Shown here: positions 1 to 6,274 of the stretch, one piece after another
Numbering within the stretch: the stretch's first letter is position 1
How the letters are laid out: each line of letters begins with the position of its first letter
DNA from: Verrucomicrobiota bacterium
GTDB taxonomy: Bacteria; Verrucomicrobiota; Verrucomicrobiia; Opitutales; UBA2995
DNA: 7,656 nucleotides
Assembly: GCA_027297085.1 (NCBI GenBank)
Contig: JAPUIL010000499.1
Location: 1 to 7,656, forward strand
Reading direction: 5' to 3'
Notes under the pieces: model-generated
What the model saw: only the letters and a program-made list of their open reading frames with translations
Told to the model about the DNA's origin: nothing
The model's database searches: none
Program-made: the position numbers and the translations under genes

Positions 1-109
1 GACAAAAAGCCGCTTAAGTGAGTGCCATTCCCGTTACTCCTTCATTTTCGTGTAGATTGGCGGGGTGTCGCTGTCGCTCGGGAGAGCGTTGCGTAGTTTA
101 ATTCTTCTA
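1..109. other. Left edge, no supportable gene
   Basis: I find no gene here. In frame 1 of the plus strand the first six codons read DKKPLK before a TGA at 19-21. This could be the tail of a gene entering from the left, but six residues cannot establish it. The only other structure is a short perfect hairpin at 75-88, listed separately. The region lies just downstream of the minus-strand hydrolase stop, so it should hold that gene's 3' end. Confidence 0.5.
75..88 (-). terminator. Weak candidate hairpin downstream of the esterase
   Basis: CGCTC (75-79) and GAGCG (84-88) form a perfect 5-bp stem around a four-base loop, 22 bases past the stop of the minus-strand hydrolase. No T-tract follows it in the minus-strand direction, so it is not a canonical intrinsic terminator. 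It may be chance or a 3'-end stabilising hairpin. Confidence 0.15.
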
Positions 110-1612
110 CTAACTCTCGTTTTTCAGGGTCCTATCGAAGAAACTCACCAGAATATCCATCGCTGGTTTGAAGAAGGGATAGGAGCTCCAGAACGGGTGG
201 GGCGCTTTATCGATGACGTGGGACTCGTAGTAGATATCCAGTGTATCCAGTTTTTGGATAATGCCCGAGTAACGAGTGCCGGGTGAGTCAAACTCGCCAT
301 CCATAAAACACATGGGTGGAGTAGCTTTCGAGACATGAAAAACGGGTGATGCATTGTTGTAACTCTGCTTGGCTGATTCCCATGTGCCATCCAGGAATGT
401 GTAAATTCTTCGACGCGGATCCTCACTGGCGGTTTGTAACGCTTCTTCCGTTCTCCAGTCCATGCCTCCCGCCATAACAACGCAGGCCTGGATTTGGCTG
501 GACTCGCCCTGATTACCTCCCAGGCCCTCCAAGTAGGTGGCTGGGCCGCTGGTTCCTAGCAAGCCGGATAAGTGTCCGCCCGCAGAACCACCCACAGATC
601 CGATACGGTTGGGATCTATGTTGTACTTGTTCGCATTGGCCCGAGCCCAGCGAACGGCCGCCTTGCAGTCTTGAATCGCAGCAGGAAAGGGCGCTTCTCC
701 AGACAAGCGATAAAAGATATTCATAGTCACGTAACCGTTTTGAGCAAGGTCCATGGCCATAGCAGTGTAGCTGCTGGGATCGCCTTTGTAGAATCCTCCC
801 CCGTGGATGAATATCACTGCCGGCAGAGGTCCTGATGCTTGTTTAGGTTGATAAAGATCCAATGTTAATTTTCGGTCTCGGTAGCTGGCATATTCCAATT
901 GGGTGTGAGCTTCCACCTTGTCTGAGAGAGTGGGAACGACAGGTGTTGATTTAACGGCAGGTGGGGTTCCTTTGGGTGCGTTTTTCGATTTTCCATATAC
1001 CTCAATCCAATCCAACCTTGAGGAGAAAGCACTCTTGTTGCCTGCTTTCTGATCGGTAAATCCAATTTGTTCTACTTCGCGGAGATCTGGTGTTTTCACA
1101 GATTCTTCTGCGGTGCATTTAATAATACTGAAATGGCGCCAGGTCAGATCTCGTATCCGAAATTCGAATTCATGCCAGTCCTCACTGCCTGCGTCATTCA
1201 GGTCACTGATAAACCAGCGTTCGCCGGGGAGTTTTATAAGCAGGTGCAGTTTGTGCCCTCCGCTTTGTTTGCTTCTCCAGCTGACCTTGGCAGATTTTGA
1301 CGAGAGATCGACTAGTTTGCCCTGTTTCTTTAAGGAAAGAGCCCATGACATATAGCACTGACCCGACCATATATAAAAGGGGTCGTTTTCCTTTTCTGCA
1401 TGGTGGGATTTTTTAATGCCAAGCTTGCCGGGGCCATGCGTTTCCATACGCAGGTCGGGATTGTTCACATGCTCCGGTGTGATTGGAAGGGCAAAGGGAA
1501 TTTCCTTCCAGTCCTCCCGAAAGTAGAGTGAATCTGCGGCGACTGAGAACAGTGGGGTAACCACGGACAAAATAAGAAAACATAAAAGCCAATTCTTTTG
1601 GGGTAAATGCAT
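110..1612 (-). CDS. Exported alpha/beta-hydrolase (BD-FAE-like esterase) with N-terminal beta-rich module
   Basis: This is a predicted exported esterase of 500 residues, likely acting on acetyl, feruloyl or similar esters of carbohydrates. The ATG at 1612 gives a clean Sec signal peptide (MHLPQKNW, a hydrophobic core, cleavage near SVAA/DS at about residue 26). The longest frame begins at a TTG at 1654 and would add 14 residues before the signal, so I reject it. Residues about 27-208 form a Trp/Tyr-rich, probably beta-sandwich module ending in RLDWIEVYGK. I recall similar modules on planctomycete and verrucomicrobial exported enzymes but know no function for them. A Pro/Lys/Thr linker (about 209-230) leads to the hydrolase domain. 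Visible there are the oxyanion-hole HGGG (270-273), the nucleophile elbow GGSAGG with Ser343, probable acid Asp442 (GEFDSP) and catalytic His472 (APHPFW). All triad residues are present, so it is probably active. The exact ester substrate is unknown. It is transcribed divergently from the PHP/sulfatase cluster. Confidence 0.9.
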   Translation of the reverse strand: MHLPQKNWLLCFLILSVVTPLFSVAADSLYFREDWKEIPFALPITPEHVNNPDLRMETHGPGKLGIKKSHHAEKENDPFYIWSGQCYMSWALSLKKQGKLVDLSSKSAKVSWRSKQSGGHKLHLLIKLPGERWFISDLNDAGSEDWHEFEFRIRDLTWRHFSIIKCTAEESVKTPDLREVEQIGFTDQKAGNKSAFSSRLDWIEVYGKSKNAPKGTPPAVKSTPVVPTLSDKVEAHTQLEYASYRDRKLTLDLYQPKQASGPLPAVIFIHGGGFYKGDPSSYTAMAMDLAQNGYVTMNIFYRLSGEAPFPAAIQDCKAAVRWARANANKYNIDPNRIGSVGGSAGGHLSGLLGTSGPATYLEGLGGNQGESSQIQACVVMAGGMDWRTEEALQTASEDPRRRIYTFLDGTWESAKQSYNNASPVFHVSKATPPMCFMDGEFDSPGTRYSGIIQKLDTLDIYYESHVIDKAPHPFWSSYPFFKPAMDILVSFFDRTLKNES

Positions 1613-1746
1613 GGTGAGTAGTTTGCTGGAAAAACTGTTCGAGAAAAGACCCAATTTGATTTGGAGAATCTACGGCTTTTTCATATCTGGCCTTGTGAAG
1701 GTCTACGAATCGCCTTAACACTATGCTTATACTCTCCCTAAAACTT
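1613..1746. promoter_or_regulatory. Divergent intergenic region with AT-rich -10-like element
   Basis: This gap separates the start codons of the minus-strand hydrolase and the plus-strand PHP gene, so promoters for both should lie in it or close by. The best element is TATACT at 1728-1733, five of six matches to the bacterial -10 consensus on the plus strand. Read on the minus strand, 1726-1731 is TATAAG. No good -35 hexamer sits at the normal distance on the plus strand. If 1728-1733 is used, transcription would start near 1740, only about seven bases before the ATG at 1747. Neither flanking start codon has a Shine-Dalgarno sequence. I see no convincing operator repeat. Confidence 0.35.
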
Positions 1747-2859
1747 ATGAAAAAACTCTTTTTCCTCTATTCAATGCTACTCTTTGTGGTTTCCTCAGTT
1801 TTTCCCCACGGCCCGCATGACCGGAAAATCTCGTTCCCTGATGTGCCGGGTTATTACACCCTCAAGTGTGACTTTCATATACACACCGTTTTCTCCGACG
1901 GAAATGTCTGGCCCAGCATCCGGGTAGAGGAAGCACTCCGGGATAATCTGGACGCTATTTCTATCACCGATCACCTTGAGGAACTGAAACACGGCGCGGA
2001 TATTCCGATGCCTGATCGAAATCGGTCTCATGTTGTGGCTACTGCTGCGGCCAAGGGGACTGACCTGATTGTGGTCCAGGGTTCAGAAATTACTCGTTCT
2101 ATGCCGCCCGGGCATGCAAACGCCATCTTCCTGACAGACACCAACAAGGTGTTGGTGGATGATCCGATTGAGGCCTACCGGGCTGCCAATAAGCAAGGAG
2201 CTTTTATTTTTTGGAATCATCCCATGTGGATTAGTCAGGCACGAGATGGTATCGCCTGGCTAACGGTCACGCATAAACAACTGATCAAAGAAGGACTCAT
2301 GCAAGGTATCGAGGTGGTCAACGAGACAACATACTCCGACGAGGCGCTACAAATTGCTCTGGATAATAATCTCGCCATTATTGGTACTTCCGACATTCAC
2401 GGACTTATAGATTGGCAATACGATGTTCCAAATGGCGGACATCGTCCACTGACCCTGGTGTTAGCTAAAGAGCGTTCCGCCGAGAGCATACACGAAGCCT
2501 TGCTTGATCGACGGACGGTGGCATTGATCAATGATACGCTCGTTGGTCGATCCGAACATGTAACACCTATTGTTGAAGCTTCCTTGGTTCCCGTTTCCGC
2601 TGTTTACAGAAAAAAATCGACCGTGGTTTCCGTAGTGCTGCGCAATGTCTCCACGGTTTCCTACACCCTTGAAAATATTGGTGACTATAATTTTCAAACG
2701 CACAGTGATGTGATAACGCTAAAGGCGATGGCGGATACCGAATTGCAGGTTAAAACCTTGGAACGTAAGTCAAATTTTAACCTGAAATTCAGAGCCCTGA
2801 ATGTTGTAACTTCGCCAGGAGAACATCCGGAGGTTATCATTAAAATAACCGTAATTTAA
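1747..2859 (+). CDS. Exported PHP-domain phosphoesterase (Sb-PDE-like phosphodiesterase)
   Basis: This is a metal-dependent phosphoesterase of the PHP superfamily, 370 residues, exported. The start at 1747 gives a typical Sec signal ([10 protein letters not shown], hydrophobic to about residue 20). An ATG at 1723 would add eight residues and overlap the likely -10 element. The metal-binding motifs of the PHP fold appear in order: HxH at 44/46 (CDFHIHT), Asp75-His76 (ITDH), Glu114 (GSEIT), His158 (WNHP) and Asp216-x-His218 (TSDIHG). From memory, the HGPHDRKI start after the signal, the SMPPGHANA segment (119-127) and the NWPSIRV-type segment (here NVWPSIRV, 53-60) match the family named after the Sphingobium phosphodiesterase Sb-PDE. 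That subfamily name is not verified. Residues about 275-370 form a beta-rich C-terminal domain. Its stop is 10 bases before the sulfatase, so the two are probably co-transcribed. The natural substrate, perhaps a phosphodiester on a glycan, lipid or phosphonate compound, is unknown. Confidence 0.9.
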   Translation: MKKLFFLYSMLLFVVSSVFPHGPHDRKISFPDVPGYYTLKCDFHIHTVFSDGNVWPSIRVEEALRDNLDAISITDHLEELKHGADIPMPDRNRSHVVATAAAKGTDLIVVQGSEITRSMPPGHANAIFLTDTNKVLVDDPIEAYRAANKQGAFIFWNHPMWISQARDGIAWLTVTHKQLIKEGLMQGIEVVNETTYSDEALQIALDNNLAIIGTSDIHGLIDWQYDVPNGGHRPLTLVLAKERSAESIHEALLDRRTVALINDTLVGRSEHVTPIVEASLVPVSAVYRKKSTVVSVVLRNVSTVSYTLENIGDYNFQTHSDVITLKAMADTELQVKTLERKSNFNLKFRALNVVTSPGEHPEVIIKITVI

Positions 2860-2869
2860 AAACAGGTTT

Positions 2870-4288
2870 ATGCGCATAATTTTAACGTCTCTCGTTTTTA
2901 CTCTAGGCTTGTTTATGAACCTTCAGGGTGCTGAACGTCCGAATATACTCCTGATTTGCATAGATGATCTGCGGCCCGAACTTAATTGCTTTGGGAAAAA
3001 CTACATTCAATCGCCGAACATCGATAAACTGGCCTCTGAGGGACGGAGATTTTTTAAACATTATGTTCAAGCGCCGACCTGTGGCGCTTCGCGTTACACC
3101 TTGCTGACTGGGCGTTATGGACCGTCATCCAACAATGCCTTGTTTCAAAGGGCTGAACGTATAAAGGAAAACCCAAAGGATGTGGTGCCAAGTCTGCCAG
3201 CCTGGTTAAGGCAAAAAGGCTACACGACTGTTTCGGTGGGAAAAGTGAGCCACTATCCCGGAGGTAGAGGCGGAGACGATTGGGACGATGGTGCTATTCC
3301 CGAAATGCCGCTCTCCTGGGATCGACACCTTCTACCAGCCGGACCTTGGCAGCATCCGCGAGGCTCCATGCACGGCTTAGCGCATGGGGAAATACGGGGT
3401 GATGCATCGGTCATGGATGTTTTTCAGTCGGTCGAAGGTCCCGATACCATTTATCCTGATGGCCTGATTGTGGATGAAGCGCTGAAGCAGATGGATACCC
3501 TGGCCAAAGCAGATAAACCCTTCTTTCTGGCGGTGGGAATTATCCGGCCTCATTTGCCCTTTGGAGCACCGGCCAAGTTTATGAAACCTTATCGTGATGC
3601 CGCCCTGCCAACGATTAAACATCCTGGGAAGCCGGAGGGTAAGACTACTTGGCACACATCCAGTGAGTTTATGAAATACAACCGCTGGGGCCGGGATCCG
3701 AATGAAGATGCTGAGTTTGCCAATGAAGTGCGTAAACATTACGCTGCCTGTGTGACTTATGCGGATGCGCAAGTGGGCAAAGTAATCGGCCGTCTTGAAT
3801 CTCTTGGATTGAAGGACGATACGGTGATCGTGCTTTGGGGAGATCATGGATGGCATCTGGGGGAACATTCCATCTGGGGGAAGCATGCTCTCTTTGAAGA
3901 ATCACTTCATTCGCCGCTGATTATTGTTGCACCGGGCACGGAGAAACCTGGTGCCGGAACCACGGCCATGGTTGAGACGTTAGATATCTTTCCAACTCTG
4001 TGCGAATTGATTGGGCTGCCGACTCCCAAATCCTTGCACGGTTCTTCACTGGTTCCTCTTCTGAACGATCCCGGAGTTGCCGCCGGGCATAGCGCCATCG
4101 CATACGCTAAAAATAATCGTACTATTCGAACGAATACACATCGCTTGATTGTTCATGAGGACGGTTTTATGGAGTTGTATGATCACCGTACAAAACATGC
4201 CGAAACGCGAAACCTGGCTCAGCAAAATCCCGATCTGTGTCAGGCTTTGTTGGCTCGGTTGAGCGCGCGGTTGAAGGGAGCTGATTGA
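2870..4288 (+). CDS. Exported S1-family sulfatase (formylglycine-dependent)
   Basis: This is a type I sulfatase of 472 residues that hydrolyses sulfate esters, probably on a sugar or polysaccharide. A Sec signal peptide covers residues 1-21 ([10 protein letters not shown] start, cleavage near NLQGA/ERPN). The mature protein opens with the usual [16 protein letters not shown]; Asp32-Asp33 are calcium ligands. The maturation motif is C71-G-A-S-R followed by YTLLTGR, so Cys71 should be converted to formylglycine by a maturation enzyme not encoded here. Other active-site residues are visible: Lys125 and His128 (VGKVSH), His228 (RPHLPF), Asp325-His326 ([11 protein letters not shown]) and Lys338 (WGKH). 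Length and motif order are normal. The sequence resembles the iduronate-2-sulfatase/choline-sulfatase side of family S1, but the substrate cannot be read from it. The upstream spacer has only a weak AACAGG before the ATG. It sits between the PHP phosphoesterase and a GNAT gene. Confidence 0.95.
   Translation: MRIILTSLVFTLGLFMNLQGAERPNILLICIDDLRPELNCFGKNYIQSPNIDKLASEGRRFFKHYVQAPTCGASRYTLLTGRYGPSSNNALFQRAERIKENPKDVVPSLPAWLRQKGYTTVSVGKVSHYPGGRGGDDWDDGAIPEMPLSWDRHLLPAGPWQHPRGSMHGLAHGEIRGDASVMDVFQSVEGPDTIYPDGLIVDEALKQMDTLAKADKPFFLAVGIIRPHLPFGAPAKFMKPYRDAALPTIKHPGKPEGKTTWHTSSEFMKYNRWGRDPNEDAEFANEVRKHYAACVTYADAQVGKVIGRLESLGLKDDTVIVLWGDHGWHLGEHSIWGKHALFEESLHSPLIIVAPGTEKPGAGTTAMVETLDIFPTLCELIGLPTPKSLHGSSLVPLLNDPGVAAGHSAIAYAKNNRTIRTNTHRLIVHEDGFMELYDHRTKHAETRNLAQQNPDLCQALLARLSARLKGAD
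4273..4280 (+). promoter_or_regulatory. Ribosome binding site for the GNAT gene
   Basis: GAAGGGAG lies inside the last codons of the sulfatase, 11 bases before the GTG at 4292. It is the clearest Shine-Dalgarno-like sequence in the window and supports the GTG as the start. It also suggests translation coupled to the end of the sulfatase. Confidence 0.5.
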
Positions 4289-4291
4289 GCC

Positions 4292-4720
4292 GTGCCAATT
4301 AGTATCAAGCCAATTTGTGATTTCCTCGACTCGGCTGATCTGCTCAAGCGTGTTCCGAAAGAATTGTTGCCGCTGGCCAAAAACCGGCTGCCTTGGACGG
4401 GATATTTAGTTTTTACTGGTGATGAAACATTGGTGGGTATGTGCGCATTCAAGGCTGAGCCCAGCGAGCAAAAGGACGTGGAAATTGCTTACTTTACCTT
4501 CCCCGAGTATGAGAGAAAAGGCTACGCAACAGACATGGCTCGCTTGTTGGTGTCGTTAGCCAAGGAATCGGACGAGACGGAAATCGTTTTTGCTAATACG
4601 CTGCGTACTGAAAATGCCTCAGCTCGAATCTGCCGGCGACTTGGCTTTGAATTTAAGGGAGGTGTCATGGATCCCGAGGACGGTCTGGTTTGGCATTGGC
4701 GAAAATCGGTTGGGCGATAG
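4292..4720 (+). CDS. GNAT family N-acetyltransferase (RimJ/RimL-like)
   Basis: This is a small cytoplasmic acetyltransferase of 142 residues that should transfer an acetyl group from acetyl-CoA to an amine. It starts with GTG, three bases after the sulfatase stop, behind a purine-rich ribosome binding site. The acetyl-CoA-binding motif A is visible at residues 63-87, centred on YERKGYATDM (73-82), where the Arg/Lys-x-Gly-x-Ala turn binds the pyrophosphate. Motif B follows as ENASARICRRLGFE (107-120), typical of the RimJ/RimL and related branches. No signal peptide or membrane segment is present, so it differs from its exported neighbours. Its substrate is unknown. It could acetylate an amino sugar, a protein N-terminus or a small toxic amine. 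Gene position suggests only co-expression with the sulfatase. Confidence 0.85.
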   Translation: MPISIKPICDFLDSADLLKRVPKELLPLAKNRLPWTGYLVFTGDETLVGMCAFKAEPSEQKDVEIAYFTFPEYERKGYATDMARLLVSLAKESDETEIVFANTLRTENASARICRRLGFEFKGGVMDPEDGLVWHWRKSVGR

Positions 4721-4798
4721 GCGATCGGATTGTTTCGCAGGATTTTTTGATGATATGGAAGCTTGTCAGTGAGAGTTACGGCAATTTACCTCTGGTAT

Positions 4799-6166
4799 AT
4801 GAACCGCCGTCAATTTCTCAAAACTACCTCTGCCGCTCTGGCATTTTCAACACTGCCTACTCTTCGGAGTTTTTCTTCGGATTTTATCGATGTTAAGAAA
4901 CGGGTAGCGATCATTGGTCCCGGTTGGTACGGTAAAGTGGATCTGTTTCGTTTGATCCAAGTGGCCCCAGTGGAAGTGGTGTCCATTTGTGATGTGGATT
5001 CAACCATGGCCAACGATGCCGCAGATGAAGTTGCTACTCGGCAATTGTCTAAAAAGCGGCCGCGGGTGTACTCTGATTATCGTCAGCTACTTAAGGAAAA
5101 GGATTTTGATTTTGTCCTGATTGATACGCCTGACCACTGGCATGCCCTTCCCATGATTGATGCTGTGAAAGGGGGGGCCGACGTCTGGGTACAAAAACCG
5201 ACCAGTGTGGATGTGGTGGAAAGTCTGGCCATGTTGGCAGCTGCGCGAAAACACGGAAAAGTAGTGCAGGTTGGAACCCAACGTCGCAGCACTCCTCACC
5301 TGATTGAAGCTCGCGACCGTGTGATCAAGGAAGGGCTACTGGGAGCAATTTCGCACGCTGATATATGTTGCTACTTCCACATGCGGAAAAGCTTAACCAT
5401 AGACCAGGCACCTGACATTCCGCCGCCGGACAACCTGGATTTTGAGCTGTGGACAGGACCAGCACCCTTACAACCATACAACAGCATCATTCATCCTCGT
5501 GGTTGGCGGGCATACATGGAGTACGGCAACGGCATTGTGGGAGATATGTGTGTCCATATGTTGGATTTAGTCCGTTGGATGTTGGATCTTGGGATGCCCA
5601 AATCGATTAGTTCCATTGGGGGTATTTACATGGATCCAGCCAGTCGGGCCAATATCAGCGACACGCAAACAGCTACCTTTGAGTTTCCTGAGATGAATGT
5701 TGTTTGGAACCATCGCAGTTGGGGAGAAGCCCCGGATCCTGACTATCCTTGGGCCGCCATCATTTACGGTGAAAAGGGCACGCTGAAATTAAGTGTCCAC
5801 AAGTACGAGTTTTTCCCACACAAGGAAAAGAACGCCACTCTGAGCGGAACCCCGTTGTTTGAGTATGAACAGTATCCGATCGACAAAACGGAAGAGCGTT
5901 TGGAGCGCCATGTTGCGTCGGCGGTGCGCTGGCATATGTTGGATTTTCTCCGCAATATCGAAAGCCGGGGCCGGCCAGTCGCCGATATTGAGCAGGGTGT
6001 AACGTCCAGCATCGCCTGTATTCTTGCCAACCTATCGATGAATCTAGGTCGTTCACTGGAATGGGACCCCGTCACTAATAAAGTGAAGAATGATGATGAA
6101 GCCAACGCGCTGCTGGCACGTCCATACCGCAAACCCTGGATTCATCCGCATCCGGATCGAGTTTAA
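4799..6166 (+). CDS. Tat-exported Gfo/Idh/MocA family oxidoreductase
   Basis: This is a predicted NAD(P)-dependent sugar or polyol dehydrogenase of the Gfo/Idh/MocA family, 455 residues. The ATG at 4799 places a twin-arginine signal at the very N-terminus (MNRRQFLKTT, hydrophobic SAALAFSTLPTL). An upstream in-frame TTG at 4763 would bury that signal by 12 residues, so I reject it. The Rossmann fold opens with VAIIGPGWYGK (36-46), giving a GxGxxG turn at 40-45, then ICDVD (63-67). TPDHWHALP (110-118) matches the family's TPxxxH segment. The usual EKP reads VQKP here (131-134) with Lys133 retained. The C-terminal substrate domain carries GDMCVHMLDLVRW (248-260), so the catalytic His253 and Asp256 positions are present. 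Tat export allows the cofactor to be bound before secretion, as in glucose-fructose oxidoreductase and GH109 enzymes of this superfamily. Which reaction applies here cannot be decided. It lies 78 bases after the GNAT gene and may belong to the same operon. Confidence 0.92.
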   Translation: MNRRQFLKTTSAALAFSTLPTLRSFSSDFIDVKKRVAIIGPGWYGKVDLFRLIQVAPVEVVSICDVDSTMANDAADEVATRQLSKKRPRVYSDYRQLLKEKDFDFVLIDTPDHWHALPMIDAVKGGADVWVQKPTSVDVVESLAMLAAARKHGKVVQVGTQRRSTPHLIEARDRVIKEGLLGAISHADICCYFHMRKSLTIDQAPDIPPPDNLDFELWTGPAPLQPYNSIIHPRGWRAYMEYGNGIVGDMCVHMLDLVRWMLDLGMPKSISSIGGIYMDPASRANISDTQTATFEFPEMNVVWNHRSWGEAPDPDYPWAAIIYGEKGTLKLSVHKYEFFPHKEKNATLSGTPLFEYEQYPIDKTEERLERHVASAVRWHMLDFLRNIESRGRPVADIEQGVTSSIACILANLSMNLGRSLEWDPVTNKVKNDDEANALLARPYRKPWIHPHPDRV

Positions 6167-6274
6167 TTACGTATAAGAACTTTTTACGGCTGTTTCTTGA
6201 CCCGACTCAGAAAAATAGGCTCGCAGCCGAAGTTTCAAAATTCTAGCTTGGTTGTCTAAGCCTCATGATATGCG
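6167..6274. other. Intergenic gap with one weak inverted repeat
   Basis: This 108-base gap separates the oxidoreductase from the beta-propeller gene. CGGCTG (6187-6192) and CAGCCG (6224-6229) are inverted repeats, but the loop is 31 bases and no T-run follows, so it is a poor terminator. TTGACC at 6198-6203 resembles a -35 box, but no acceptable -10 lies 16-18 bases downstream. A new promoter or a read-through operon are both possible. Confidence 0.35.

Noticed and set aside
1..45. Minus-strand GGAG motif followed by ATG (near 35-16) as a possible gene start
   Set aside because: The frame after the ATG stops after four codons (MALT), so it cannot be called a gene.
65..286. Plus-strand frame of 73 codons starting with a hydrophobic, signal-like segment
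   Set aside because: It starts with GTG, has no ribosome binding site and lies almost wholly antisense to the C-terminal part of the esterase, which has a complete, motif-supported frame. The hydrophobic run is a by-product of the opposite strand.
1413..1721. Minus-strand frame of 102 codons beginning in the divergent intergenic region
   Set aside because: Most of it overlaps the N-terminal part of the esterase in another frame. It matches no family I recognise and has no ribosome binding site.
3377..3886. Minus-strand frame of 169 codons inside the sulfatase
   Set aside because: It is antisense to conserved sulfatase active-site segments, and its composition (many His, Arg, Ile) is that of an antisense shadow.
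5764..6132. Minus-strand frame of 122 codons inside the oxidoreductase
   Set aside because: It is antisense to the C-terminal domain of a well-supported gene and shows no recognisable domain or start signal.
6187..6229. Inverted repeat CGGCTG/CAGCCG as an intrinsic terminator after the oxidoreductase
   Set aside because: The 31-base loop and the lack of a following T-tract make termination unlikely, and a 6-bp match over this distance is expected by chance.
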